DNA from: Pararoseomonas sp. SCSIO 73927
GTDB taxonomy: Bacteria; Pseudomonadota; Alphaproteobacteria; Acetobacterales; Acetobacteraceae
Length of the DNA: 64,000 nt
Reading direction: 5' to 3'
Assembly: GCF_037040815.1 (NCBI RefSeq)
Contig: NZ_CP146232.1
Span: 1,916,501 to 1,980,500, forward strand
The notes under the pieces were generated by a model. That model worked only from the letters and a program-made list of their open reading frames with translations. It searched no databases and was not told where the DNA came from. Positions within the stretch are counted from its first letter, which is position 1. Each line of letters opens with the position of its first letter. Shown here piece by piece: positions 41,959 through 50,836 of the stretch. Both the position numbers and the translations under genes were made by a program.

Positions 41959-44024
41959 GCGCCCTTGGCGCCCTGCTGCGGCCGCGCAGCGTCGCGGTCG
42001 TCGGCGCTTCCGCCGACATGGGCAAGATGACGGGCCGCCCCGTCGGCTACCTGCAGAAATACGGGTTCACCGGCGAGATCTGGCCGGTGAACCCGCGCGC
42101 GGAGAGCATCGCGGGGCTGCGCTGCTATCCCGACGTCGCGTCCCTTCCCGGCGCGCCGGACGCCGCCATCGTGCTGCTCGGCCCGGATCGCGCCGAGGCG
42201 GCGGTGCGGGACCTCGCGGCCAAGGGCTGCCAGGCCGCCATCGTCCTGGCCAGCGGCTACGGCGAGGCGAACGAGGAGGGCGCGCGCCGCCAGGCCGCGC
42301 TGAAGGAGGCGGCGGGCGGGATGCGCCTGCTCGGCCCCAACACCATCGGCCTCGTCAACCTGACGGACGGGATGATGCTCTCCGCCACCGGGGCGCTGGA
42401 GGTGGGCGCGCTGCCCGCCGGACGAATCTCCGTGGTGTCGCAGAGCGGCGGCATCCTCGGCTCCCTCCTCTCTCGCGCCGCCGACCGCGGCATCGGCTTC
42501 GCCAAGCTCGTCTCCACGGGGAACGAGGCCGATATCGACAGCAGCGACATGATCGAGCACCTCGTCGAGGACGAGGCGACGGACGTGATCGCCGTGTACA
42601 TGGAAGGGCTGCGGCGCCCGGAGGCCTTCAAGCGCGCCGCCCGCCGCGCGGCGGAGCTCGGTAAGCCGATCGTCGTCTACAAGGTCGGCCGCTCCGATTC
42701 CGGCGCCCGCGCCGCCACCTCCCACACCGGCGCCCTGGCTGGCGCGGACCGGGTCTATGACGCGCTGTTCCGCCAGTACGGCGTGATCCGGGCGGAAAGC
42801 TTCACCGACCTGCTGGACATCCCCGCCGCGCTGGTGCCCGGCCGCCTCATGGAGGGCGGGCGCGTCGCCATCCTCACCTCCACCGGCGGCGCCGGCACGC
42901 TGCTGGCCGATAATTGCGGCCTGGCCGGCATCGAGGTGCCGGTGCCGGACGAGGCGACCACGAACCGCCTCGCCGCGCTGCTGAAGGAGGACCCGGCGGC
43001 CATCGGGCGCAACCCCGTGGACGTGACCCTGGCCGGGCTGCGGCCGGACCTGTTCCGCGGCGCCATCGACGCGCTGCTGGACAGCCCCTCCTACGACGCC
43101 GTCATGGTGGTCATCGGCTCCTCCGCCCTCGCCACGCCCGACATCGTCGCCGGCGCCATCCTCGACTGCCAGGCGCGCAGCGGGAAGCCGATCCTGGCCT
43201 ATGTCAGCCCCCACGCGCCGCACCTCGTGCGGCTGCTGAACGGCAAGGGCATCCCCGCCTTCGCGACGCCGGAGAGCAGCGCCTCCGTCCTGCGGGCGCT
43301 GCGCCGGCGCGAGGCCCCGCCCGCCGCGCCCGCATCCCCCGAAGACCCTTCCGTGCTGGCGGGCCTTCCTTCCGGCAACTTGAACGAGGCCGAGAGCAAG
43401 GCCCTCTTCGCCCGCTTCGGCGTGCCGGTGACGCGGGAGCAAGCCGCCCCCGACGCCGCGGGCGCGGAGGCCGCGGCGCGCGCCCTGGGCGGAGAGGTGG
43501 TGCTGAAGATCCTGTCCCGGGCCATTGCCCACAAGAGCGACCTGGGCGGCGTGAAGGTCGGCCTCACGGCCGAGGAGGTCCCCGCTGCCTGCGCCGCGAT
43601 GCTGGAACGGCTCCGCGCCGCCGGCGCCCCGGCGCCCGAAGGCTTCCTCGTGCAGGAACGCGTGCGCGGCGGGGTGGAGATGATCCTCGGCTTCCACCGG
43701 GACCCGCAGCTCGGCCCGGTCCTCCTCCTCGGCTCCGGCGGTGTCGCGGCGGAACTGTTCCAGGACACTGCCCTGCGCCTGCTGCCCGTCACCCGCGCGG
43801 ACGCGGAGGCGATGGTGGGGGAGCTGAAGGCCGCCGCCCTGCTGCGCGGCTATCGCGGCGCGGCACCGGCCGATGTTCCCGCCCTGATCGATGCCGTGAT
43901 GGCCTTCGCGGCCATGGCCGGCGCGGCGGGGGAGCGGCTGCTGGAGGCGGAGATCAACCCGCTTTTCGTGCTGCCGGAAGGGCAGGGCGCGCGGGCGGTG
44001 GACGGGCTGGCCGTGCTGGGCTGA
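41955..44024 (+). CDS. Fused ADP-forming acyl-CoA synthetase (acetate--CoA ligase family)
   Basis: A 689-residue protein from GTG 41955, overlapping the previous stop, with GGGGGAGG before it. It fuses the CoA-binding alpha part (SVAVVGASADMGKMTGRPV, then VSQSGGILG, with the phosphohistidine region SHTGALAGADRVYD) to the ATP-grasp beta part (EVVLKILSRAIAHKSDLGGVKVGL, EAEINPLFVLP). Such enzymes convert an acid to its CoA thioester with ATP or the reverse. It closes the Bug-dehydrogenase-crotonase operon. Confidence 0.9.
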   Translation: MSALGALLRPRSVAVVGASADMGKMTGRPVGYLQKYGFTGEIWPVNPRAESIAGLRCYPDVASLPGAPDAAIVLLGPDRAEAAVRDLAAKGCQAAIVLASGYGEANEEGARRQAALKEAAGGMRLLGPNTIGLVNLTDGMMLSATGALEVGALPAGRISVVSQSGGILGSLLSRAADRGIGFAKLVSTGNEADIDSSDMIEHLVEDEATDVIAVYMEGLRRPEAFKRAARRAAELGKPIVVYKVGRSDSGARAATSHTGALAGADRVYDALFRQYGVIRAESFTDLLDIPAALVPGRLMEGGRVAILTSTGGAGTLLADNCGLAGIEVPVPDEATTNRLAALLKEDPAAIGRNPVDVTLAGLRPDLFRGAIDALLDSPSYDAVMVVIGSSALATPDIVAGAILDCQARSGKPILAYVSPHAPHLVRLLNGKGIPAFATPESSASVLRALRRREAPPAAPASPEDPSVLAGLPSGNLNEAESKALFARFGVPVTREQAAPDAAGAEAAARALGGEVVLKILSRAIAHKSDLGGVKVGLTAEEVPAACAAMLERLRAAGAPAPEGFLVQERVRGGVEMILGFHRDPQLGPVLLLGSGGVAAELFQDTALRLLPVTRADAEAMVGELKAAALLRGYRGAAPADVPALIDAVMAFAAMAGAAGERLLEAEINPLFVLPEGQGARAVDGLAVLG

Positions 44025-44057
44025 GCACGCGGGGCCGGCGCCACCCCGGCGGACGGA

Positions 44058-44285
44058 TCATGCCCCGGGCCGGCAGAGCGCGCGGAGATGGCGGATGGTA
44101 CCGTCCAGCACCGCCCCGTCGGCCCCTGCCGGGAGCGACAGGCTGGAGAGGTCCATCAGGACCTGCCCGCTCTCGTCGCGCACCCTCAGCCGCAGGCGCC
44201 GCCCGTTCTCCCACACCTGCACCTCGCAGGTGAGGGGCGAGAAGGATCGCAGCAGGCGGGCGCGCAGCTCCTCGGCGCCGGTCAC
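44058..44285 (-). CDS. Small hypothetical protein following the sensor kinase
   Basis: A possible 75-residue protein from GTG 44285, twenty bases after the kinase stop. It is mildly basic, begins TGAEELRARLLRSF and contains EVQVWENGRRLRLRVRD, which looks like a beta hairpin. No family is recognised and the ribosome binding site is weak. It may be translated with the two-component operon. Confidence 0.45.
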   Translation of the reverse strand: MTGAEELRARLLRSFSPLTCEVQVWENGRRLRLRVRDESGQVLMDLSSLSLPAGADGAVLDGTIRHLRALCRPGA

Positions 44286-44304
44286 GCGGAACGGGCCCGG
44301 CCGG

Positions 44305-45669
44305 TCATGCCGCCGCCTGCGGCAGCACGACCAGGGCCTGCAGCCCGCCATCGGCATGGTTCCGCAGCGTGAGGTCGCCGCCATGGGCGCGCACGATGCT
44401 GCGCGCCGAGGTGAGGCCGAGCCCCATCCCGCCCGTGCTCGGCTGGCGGGCCTTGCTGAGGCGCCGGAAGGGCAGGAACACCTGCTCCAGCTTGTCGTCG
44501 TCGATCCCGGGGCCGCGGTCGAGGACCGTCACCTCGGCGCCGCGCTCCGTCATCCGCAGGAGGATCCTGGGCGCCGTGGCGTGCTTGATGGCGTTCTCCA
44601 CGAGGTTCGCGAAGACCCGGCGGAGCGCGCCGGGCCGGCCGGTCCAGCGCGCATGGGCCGGGCCCTCGTAGCCGATCTCGACGCCCTGGTCGCCGTAGTT
44701 GTCGACGACCGTCTTCAGCAGCTCCGCCAGGTCGAAGCTCGTCGGCTCCTCGTACCCCGCATCGTCGCGGAAGAAGGCGAGCGCGGAATCGACCATGCCC
44801 TGCATCTCCTCCACGTCCTGGAAAAGCTTCCGCTGCTGCACGGGGTCGTCGATGAACTCGCCGCGCAGCCGCATGCGGGTCAGCGGCGTGCGCAGGTCGT
44901 GCGATATGGCGGCCAGCATGGTGGTGCGGTCCTCCACAAAGCGGCGGATCTGCGCCTGCATGTCGTTGAAGGCGCTGATCGTCTCGCGCAGCTCGGCCGG
45001 CCCCTGCAGCGGGATCGCCGGCGCCCGCGGGTCAGCGCCGAACCGCCGCACGCCGGCCGCCAGCCTCTCCACCGGCGCCGCCGTGGCGCAGGCCGCGGCG
45101 GTCGCCAGGATGATGGTGGACAGCCCGGCGAAGAGCCCGATCAGGACGTAGCGGAGGGGCTTGGCGATGCCCCAGCTCCGCTGGGCCGCGGAGAAGGTCA
45201 GCCAGCTGCCGTCGGTCAGCCGCACGCTCATGAAGAGCCGCATGCCGCCGCGCAGCAGCTCCTCCGCCCGGGGGGACGCCCTGACCTCCGGGTTGTCGAT
45301 GTGGAAGAACAGGAGAGTCCGGGAGGGATCGCCGAGCACCCTGCGGAACGCCGCGGTTCCGGCCCGGTACGCGCCCTCGAGGCGCGCGCTCGGCTCCACC
45401 GGCGGCTCCGCGCTCCAGGCGACGCTGTAGTCGGCCGTGCCCGCCGAGGCGGCGAGGGCGGGGCGGATCCCCGGCGGCTGCGCCTCGATGATCCGCACCG
45501 TCGCCGCGCCCGCGTCCACCAGCCCGCTCCGGTCGAAGGAGGGGCGGGCCCAGACCCCAGCCAGGGCGACAAAGATCCCGTTCATGAGGAGCGTCGCGGC
45601 GATGGCGAGGAGGATCGTCAGGCCGAAGCGGCGCGCCATCGTGTCGCCCAGCCAGCGGCGCGCCCTCAT
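44305..45669 (-). CDS. Sensor histidine kinase, EnvZ-like
   Basis: A 454-residue inner-membrane kinase. Transmembrane helix 1 is at 17-40, a periplasmic sensor loop at about 41-172, helix 2 at 173-195 and HAMP at 195-248. The phosphoacceptor is His257 in AAISHDLRTPLTRMRL, and the ATPase has ENAIKHA, DRGPGID and GGMGLGLTSARSIVRAHGG. The H-box and domain order match EnvZ-type kinases. Its ATG overlaps the regulator stop. The stimulus is unknown. Confidence 0.93.
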   Translation of the reverse strand: MRARRWLGDTMARRFGLTILLAIAATLLMNGIFVALAGVWARPSFDRSGLVDAGAATVRIIEAQPPGIRPALAASAGTADYSVAWSAEPPVEPSARLEGAYRAGTAAFRRVLGDPSRTLLFFHIDNPEVRASPRAEELLRGGMRLFMSVRLTDGSWLTFSAAQRSWGIAKPLRYVLIGLFAGLSTIILATAAACATAAPVERLAAGVRRFGADPRAPAIPLQGPAELRETISAFNDMQAQIRRFVEDRTTMLAAISHDLRTPLTRMRLRGEFIDDPVQQRKLFQDVEEMQGMVDSALAFFRDDAGYEEPTSFDLAELLKTVVDNYGDQGVEIGYEGPAHARWTGRPGALRRVFANLVENAIKHATAPRILLRMTERGAEVTVLDRGPGIDDDKLEQVFLPFRRLSKARQPSTGGMGLGLTSARSIVRAHGGDLTLRNHADGGLQALVVLPQAAA

Positions 45670-46385
45670 GACCGGGACACCGGGACCATGAGGATGTAGC
45701 CGCCGTTGCGGATGGTGCGGATCAGCTCCGGGCTCTTCGGCGAATCCTCGAGCTTGCGGCGGAGGCGGCTGACCTGGACGTCGATGCTGCGGTCGAAGGC
45801 CGCGTGGCTCTCGCCGCGCGCGATATCCATCAGGATGTCGCGCGTCAGCACCCGCTGCGGGTGCTCGGCGAAGGCGAGGAGCAGGTCGAACTCGCCGGTG
45901 GAGAGCGGGACCAGCGTGTTGTCGTCCGACCGCAGCTCCCGCCGGGTGATGTCCAGGCGCCACCGCCCGAAGGACAGCATCGGCCGCGTGTCCTTCGGCC
46001 GGGGGGCGGACCCGCCCTCGCCGCGGCGGAGCACGGCCTTGATCCGGGCGAGGAGCTCGCGGGAGTTGAAGGGCTTCGTGAGGTAGTCGTCCGCCCCGAT
46101 CTCCAGCCCGACGACGCGGTCCGTGTGGTCGCTCACGGCGGTGAGCATGATGACCGGGACCGAGGAGGTGGCGCGGAGCCGGCGGCAGAGGTCGAACCCG
46201 CTCTCGTCCGGAAGCATCACGTCGAGGACGACGACGTCTGCCCCGCGCTCCTCCAGCACCGCGAACATCTCCGCGCCGTCCCGCGCGACGGAGACGCGGC
46301 AGGCGTGGTTCTGGAGAAAGTGGGTGAGGAGCGTGAGGATATCCTCGTCGTCATCCACGAGCAGGACGTGCGGCATCGGGGTCAT
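45666..46385 (-). CDS. OmpR-family response regulator
   Basis: A 239-residue regulator starting at ATG 46385, six bases after GGAGGG. A receiver domain has the acidic pair at 11-13, phosphoacceptor Asp55 in VVVLDVMLPD and the lysine in DDYLTKPF. A winged-helix DNA-binding domain follows (LSTGEFDLLLAFAEHPQRVLTRD, VDVQVSRLRRKLED-like, ending IRTIRNGGYILMVPV). It is the partner of the overlapping EnvZ-like kinase. Confidence 0.95.
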   Translation of the reverse strand: MTPMPHVLLVDDDEDILTLLTHFLQNHACRVSVARDGAEMFAVLEERGADVVVLDVMLPDESGFDLCRRLRATSSVPVIMLTAVSDHTDRVVGLEIGADDYLTKPFNSRELLARIKAVLRRGEGGSAPRPKDTRPMLSFGRWRLDITRRELRSDDNTLVPLSTGEFDLLLAFAEHPQRVLTRDILMDIARGESHAAFDRSIDVQVSRLRRKLEDSPKSPELIRTIRNGGYILMVPVSRS

Positions 46386-46772
46386 GGCCCTCCATATCAC
46401 CTCGGCCCCTCCCCGTTATGACAGGTATTGAGGCCCCTTTGTTTCGCCCGGGACACAGGGTGTCCGCACGGCAAACCACTGCTCATCAGCGGGACGCACG
46501 GCCCCGCTAGCGTCGCTTCGACCAGTCCGGAGCCCCGCCGTGTTCCTCCACTCCCACGCCCTCGATCCCCGCCCGTTCCAGGCACCCGGCCCGTTGCCGA
46601 ACCTGGCGCCGAACCTATCGGTGAATCTCTGGGGGGAATGGTGCGCGGCCCGCATCGCGCGCCTCCCCCCGGCAGGCTACCCGGCGGCCGCCCGTGAGGG
46701 CCAGTCCGCGGACGGGGGCGGGGAAGCCCCGGCCGGCGCCGCGCGATCCCCCGCGACCGCCGGGCGGGCGGC
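46386..46772. other. Intergenic region without a supported gene
   Basis: This stretch of about 387 bases separates the response-regulator gene from the divergent DedA gene. Short frames on the plus strand are Pro/Arg-rich and have no ribosome binding site or recognisable domain. The response-regulator ribosome binding site (GGAGGG) is at its left edge. I see no clear promoter, repeat or RNA gene. Confidence 0.5.
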
Positions 46773-47426
46773 GTGACGATGGACCCGCTGGGTGACCTGA
46801 TCGCCTGGGCGGCCCCCCTCGGCCTCGTGGGCCTTCTTGCCCTCGGCGCGGTGGAGCGGATCGCGCCGGTCCTGCCGTCCTACGGGCTCCTCGTGGCGAT
46901 CGGGATCGGCGCCGCGGAGGGCCTGTGGCCGGCCCCGCTCGCGGTCCTCGCGCTCACGCTGGGCAGCGCGGCGGCGAGCCTGTCCCTCTACGCCCTGGTC
47001 GCGGCGCTGGGCGAGGCGATGGCCCAGCGGTTCCTGCAACGGAGCGCGCGCCTCTTCGGCCTCTCCCCGGTCCGGCTCGCCCACTAGGTGGAGCACTGCC
47101 GGGAGCACCAGGCGCTGATCGCCTTCGGCTCCCAGCTCGTGCCGACGGTCCGCCTGATGACCCCCGCGATCGCCGGCCTCCTCCGGGCCGATCCGGGCAC
47201 CTTCCTTCTCGCCAGCGCCGCGGGCATCGCGGCCTGGAACGGGCTCTTCGTCGGGATCGGCTTCCTCGCCGCCGGGCTCGCCTCCGACATCAACGTCTCC
47301 GCCCTCGCCCTCCAGCTCCTCGTCGGCCTCGTCGTCACCGAGGCCCTCGCGGCTCTCGCCTGGCGGCGTCTCCGCCGGCCCGCCGGCCGGCCCCCCTTCC
47401 ACAACCTCCAGGACAAGCTGCCATGA
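46773..47426 (+). pseudogene. DedA-family membrane protein interrupted by an in-frame TAG
   Basis: One continuous frame from GTG 46773 (or ATG 46779) to TGA 47424-47426 is broken only by TAG at 47085-47087. The part before it (104 residues) has the DedA N-terminal helices (APLGLVGLLALGAVERIAPVLPSYGLL). The part after it has EHQALIAFGSQLVPTVRLMTPAIAGLLRADPGTF, the conserved DedA re-entrant region with its Pro and Arg. A single base change (for example from TGG, CAG or AAG) explains the break. A GTG follows the TAG directly, so reinitiation giving a split protein is possible. DedA proteins support envelope homeostasis and lipid flipping. Confidence 0.75.
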
Positions 47427-48076
47427 ACCAAGCCACCATCAGCGAGACCTTCGGCTTCTTCCGGGCCTGGCTCGTCAACCCCCTGCGCGTCGCGGCGGTC
47501 GTGCCCTCCGGGCAGGCCCTGTCCCAGGCCATCACGGCGGAGATCTCGGCCGCGACCGGGCCCGTCATCGAGCTCGGCCCGGGCACCGGCTCCTTCACCC
47601 GCGCCCTCCTCCGCCGCGGCGTCCGCGAGGAGGACCTCGCGCTCATCGAGTACGGCTCGGAATTCGCCGCGGCGCTGAAGCTGCGCTACCCGCGCGCCCA
47701 GACGATCTGGCTGGACGCGTCCCGCCTCAACGGGGTGCAGCTCTTCGGTGGCCGCCAGGCCGGCGCCGTCGTGAGCGGCCTTCCCGTGCTCTCCATGCCG
47801 CCCCGCCGGGTGATCGCCATCCTGGACGGGTGCTTCGCGAAGATGCGGCCGGGCGGCGCCTTTTACCAGTTCACCTACGGGCCCGCCTGCCCCATCCCGC
47901 GCCCGATCCTGGACCGCCTGGGGCTGAAGGCCACGCGCATCGGCGGCACCCTCGCCAACGTGCCGCCCGCCTCGGTGTACCGCATCCGCCAGCGCCAGCC
48001 TCGCCCGCTGGGCGAGGGCGCGTGGCCGGCCGCGACGGGCCAGGACAACGATCCCGGGACGCGCGCCCGCGACTGA
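47423..48076 (+). CDS. pmtA: Phospholipid N-methyltransferase-like SAM-dependent methyltransferase (PmtA type)
   Basis: A 217-residue class I methyltransferase. It starts with FFRAWLVNPLRVAAVVPSGQALS, typical of rhizobial-type PmtA, then the SAM loop VIELGPGTGSFTRALLRRGV (48-67), AVVSGLPVLSMP and FYQFTYGPACPIP. It would methylate phosphatidylethanolamine towards phosphatidylcholine at the inner face of the membrane. The C-terminal 25 residues are low-complexity and probably not essential. Its ATG overlaps the end of the broken DedA frame, so translation may depend on ribosomes reaching that stop. Confidence 0.85.
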   Translation: MNQATISETFGFFRAWLVNPLRVAAVVPSGQALSQAITAEISAATGPVIELGPGTGSFTRALLRRGVREEDLALIEYGSEFAAALKLRYPRAQTIWLDASRLNGVQLFGGRQAGAVVSGLPVLSMPPRRVIAILDGCFAKMRPGGAFYQFTYGPACPIPRPILDRLGLKATRIGGTLANVPPASVYRIRQRQPRPLGEGAWPAATGQDNDPGTRARD

Positions 48077-48181
48077 CCAGCGGGTCCGGGCCCGGAAATT
48101 CGCTCGTCCGAACCCATACCAATCCTTCCACGCCGACCCCCCACGCCGACCGCAGGCCAAGCCCATGGTGAGAACCGAGAG

Positions 48182-49243
48182 ATGTCCGATGTTTCACAAT
48201 CCGTGCGTGCGCATGTTTCGCAATCCGTGCGTGCGCACGACGCCCCGATCGTCAGAAGGTCCTGCCTTGCCGGGCTGGGCGCGATGACGGTCGCCGCCTG
48301 CACCGCGCGCGCCCCGGGCGCGGCCGGCGATCCCCGGCCGGGCTGGGGCCCGCCCGACATGCCCCCGCAGGCCGGGCGAGGCTTCCTGGTGACCGGGGGG
48401 ACGAGCGGGATCGGCTACGAGAGCAGCAAGGCCCTGGCGGCCGCGGGCGCCGAGGTCGTGATCGCGGCGCGCAGCCGGGAACGCGGCGAGGAGGCGATCG
48501 CGGCCATCCGGCAGGAGGTGCCCGGGGCGCGGCTGCGCTTCGAGAAGCTGGACCTCGCCGACCTCGCATCGGTCCGGGCCCTGGCCGCGCGCCTCCCCGA
48601 GGCGCTGCCCCGCCTGGACGGCCTGCTCAACAATGCCGGGGTGATGGAACCGCCGGAGCGCGGCACCTCGGCGGACGGGTACGAGACCCAGTTCGCCGTC
48701 AACTACCTCGGCCACTTCGCGCTGACCGCGGAGCTCCTGCCGATGCTGCGGCGGGCCGAGGCGCCGCGCGTCGTCACCCTGTCCAGCATCGCCGCCCGCT
48801 ACGGCGCCATCAACTTCGAGGACCTGCAGTTCGCGCAGCGCTACGACGCCTCCGCCGCCTACGGCCAGTCGAAGCTGGCCTGCCTTCTCTTCGCGCTCGA
48901 GCTGCAGCGCCGCAGCGAGGCGGGGGGCTGGGGCATCCGGAGCATCGCGTCCCATCCCGGCCTCTCGCGCACCAACCTGCAGGCCGGGCACGGCCCCTTC
49001 CGCCGCGCCCTGCGGGTGTTGTTCCAGCCGGCCGCGCAGGGGGCGCTGCCGACGCTCTACGCCGCTACGGCGCCGGAGGCGCGGGGCGGCGGCTACTACG
49101 GGCCGAACGGCTTCCTGGAGGCGCGCGGCGCCGTCGGCGCCGCCGAGGTGCCGGCGGCGGCGGCCGACGGGGGGGCCGCCGCCCGCCTCTGGACGATCAG
49201 CGAGGCGCTGAGCGGGGCGCGCTTCCCGTCCGCCATCGGCTAG
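48182..49243 (+). CDS. SDR family oxidoreductase with export/lipoprotein-like N terminus
   Basis: A 353-residue protein. The SDR core begins at about residue 68, with TGGTSGIG at 71-78, LNNAG, and Tyr227/Lys231 in AYGQSK. Before it, VRRSCLAGLGAMTVAAC (residues 24-40) looks like a twin-Arg-type signal with lipobox Cys40, unusual for an SDR. Residues 4-19 come from a 24-base tandem duplication, so the true start may be internal. It is a paralogue of the protein at 50837, sharing long identical stretches such as AAQGALPTLYAATAPEARGG. Confidence 0.82.
   Translation: MSDVSQSVRAHVSQSVRAHDAPIVRRSCLAGLGAMTVAACTARAPGAAGDPRPGWGPPDMPPQAGRGFLVTGGTSGIGYESSKALAAAGAEVVIAARSRERGEEAIAAIRQEVPGARLRFEKLDLADLASVRALAARLPEALPRLDGLLNNAGVMEPPERGTSADGYETQFAVNYLGHFALTAELLPMLRRAEAPRVVTLSSIAARYGAINFEDLQFAQRYDASAAYGQSKLACLLFALELQRRSEAGGWGIRSIASHPGLSRTNLQAGHGPFRRALRVLFQPAAQGALPTLYAATAPEARGGGYYGPNGFLEARGAVGAAEVPAAAADGGAAARLWTISEALSGARFPSAIG
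48191..48238. repeat. 24-base tandem duplication at the start of the SDR gene
   Basis: Two adjacent 24-base units (48191-48214 and 48215-48238) differ at only two positions and encode VSQSVRAH twice. The duplication keeps the reading frame. It lies before the signal-like segment and is either a recent slip or part of the 5' regulatory region. Confidence 0.85.
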
Positions 49244-49346
49244 CCGGCCCGGCGCGCGCCGCGGGGGGCTGCCCCGCGGGCCGCCTCCGATTTCCCGCGA
49301 CGCCTATCCCGGCCAACGGGCCGCCCCAGGTGAGGACCCCTGCTTC

Positions 49347-50705
49347 ATGATGCCGTCCACGACGCCGCGCTGGCCGGGCCTGCCGCCGGCCCTGCTCAAC
49401 CTCCGCCGAGGGGAGACCGGGCCGGTGCTGCTCGCCGGGCTGCTGTTCTTCCTCCTGCTCACGGCGCTGATGCTGCTGCGGCCCGCGCGGGACGCGCTGG
49501 GGATGGAGCGCGGGATCGAGAGCATACGCTGGCTGTTCATCGGGACCGCCCTGGCGACGCTGGCGGTGAACCCGGTCTTCGGCTGGCTCGTCAGCCGCCT
49601 GCGGCGGCTGCAGTTCATCGGCGCCACCTACGGCTTCTTCGCGCTGAGCCTCGCGGGCTTCTGGGCCCTGCTGATGTTCGCGCCGGAGGCGACCGGCCGG
49701 GGCAGCGGCCAGGTGTTCTACGTCTGGTCCAGCGTCTTCAACCTCTTCGTCGTCATGGTCTTCTGGGCGCTGATGGCGGACCGTTTCACCCGCGACCAGG
49801 GCGAGCGGCTCTTCGCCCCGATCTCGGTCGGCGGCACGCTCGGCGCCATCTTCGGGCCCTGGCTCACGGCGGGGCTGGCGCGGCCGCTCGGCACCCCCGG
49901 CCTGCTCCTCCTCGCGGCCGGCTTCCTGCTGCTCGCCGTGGCGGCCGCCTGGCTGCTCGTGCGATCGTCCCCGGACCGCCCCGACCCGGCCGCCCCGCCC
50001 ACCTTCCCGGACGAGGCCGAGCGGGTCGGCGGCAGCGCCTGGGCCGGCCTGCGCGCGGTGCTCCGCTCGCGCTACCTGACGGGCATCGCCGCCTATGTCC
50101 TGCTGATGACCGTGGTCGCGACGACCATCTACTTCACCCGCCTGCAGATGGTCGCGGCGGTGTCGGACAGCGTCGATGCGCGCGCCGCGATCCTCGGCAG
50201 CATCGACATGTGGACGCAGATCGCGGTGCTGGTGCTGCAGCTCACCCTGACCGGCCGGATCATCAGGCGCTTCGGCCTCGGCGCGGCGCTCGCGATCCTG
50301 CCCGCCGTCACCGTGCTCGGCTTCCTCGGGCTGGCGCTCTACGGGTCCTTCCTGGTGCTGGTCCTGCTGGAGGCCACTACCCGCGCGGTGCAGCGCGGCA
50401 TTACCCGGCCCGCGCGCGAGGCGCTATTCACCGCGGTGGACCGCGAGGACAAGTACAAGGCGAAGGCCCTGATCGACACCTTCGTCTACCGCGCCGGCGA
50501 CGTCGTCGGTGCCCAGACCGAGGGCCTGCTCGGGCGGCTGGGCCTCACCCTTGCCGGGCTGGTGGGCGTGGTCGTGCCGCTGGCGCTGGTCTGGGCCGCG
50601 CTCGGGCTCTGGCTCGGCCGCGCGCGGATGCGGCGCGCCGGGCCGCCGGCGGCCGCGGCGACGGAGGACCGGACGACGCACGCCGGCGCCGTGGCCGCTT
50701 CGTGA
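49347..50705 (+). CDS. ATP/ADP carrier-like or MFS-type transporter
   Basis: A 452-residue inner-membrane protein with about twelve hydrophobic helices. GLLFFLLLTALMLLRPARDALGMERG, WSSVFNLFVVMVFWALMADRF, ERLFAPISVGGTLGAIFGPWL and RGITRPAREALFTAVDREDKYKAKALIDTFVYRAGDVVGAQ are typical of the bacterial NTP/NDP-exchange-like (Tlc-related) family found in many free-living bacteria. The substrate in such species is unknown. It sits between two paralogous SDR genes. Confidence 0.78.
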   Translation: MMPSTTPRWPGLPPALLNLRRGETGPVLLAGLLFFLLLTALMLLRPARDALGMERGIESIRWLFIGTALATLAVNPVFGWLVSRLRRLQFIGATYGFFALSLAGFWALLMFAPEATGRGSGQVFYVWSSVFNLFVVMVFWALMADRFTRDQGERLFAPISVGGTLGAIFGPWLTAGLARPLGTPGLLLLAAGFLLLAVAAAWLLVRSSPDRPDPAAPPTFPDEAERVGGSAWAGLRAVLRSRYLTGIAAYVLLMTVVATTIYFTRLQMVAAVSDSVDARAAILGSIDMWTQIAVLVLQLTLTGRIIRRFGLGAALAILPAVTVLGFLGLALYGSFLVLVLLEATTRAVQRGITRPAREALFTAVDREDKYKAKALIDTFVYRAGDVVGAQTEGLLGRLGLTLAGLVGVVVPLALVWAALGLWLGRARMRRAGPPAAAATEDRTTHAGAVAAS

Positions 50706-50836
50706 TGCAGCCGCCGCCCATGCGGGCGGCGGAGCAACCCCGTGCCGACCGGGATCGAGGGACAGCCGCGCCGACCGGCGTGGGCGAGCTCCCGCCCCCT
50801 CCCGCCGCACACACCCCTTCCAGAGGACCAGACACC

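Noticed and set aside
46540..46776. 78-residue plus-strand frame before the DedA gene
   Set aside because: No ribosome binding site, low-complexity composition and no recognisable domain.
46677..47402. Minus-strand frame of 241 residues across the broken DedA gene
   Set aside because: Glu/Gly/Arg-rich composition typical of antisense frames here; the plus strand matches DedA on both sides of the TAG.
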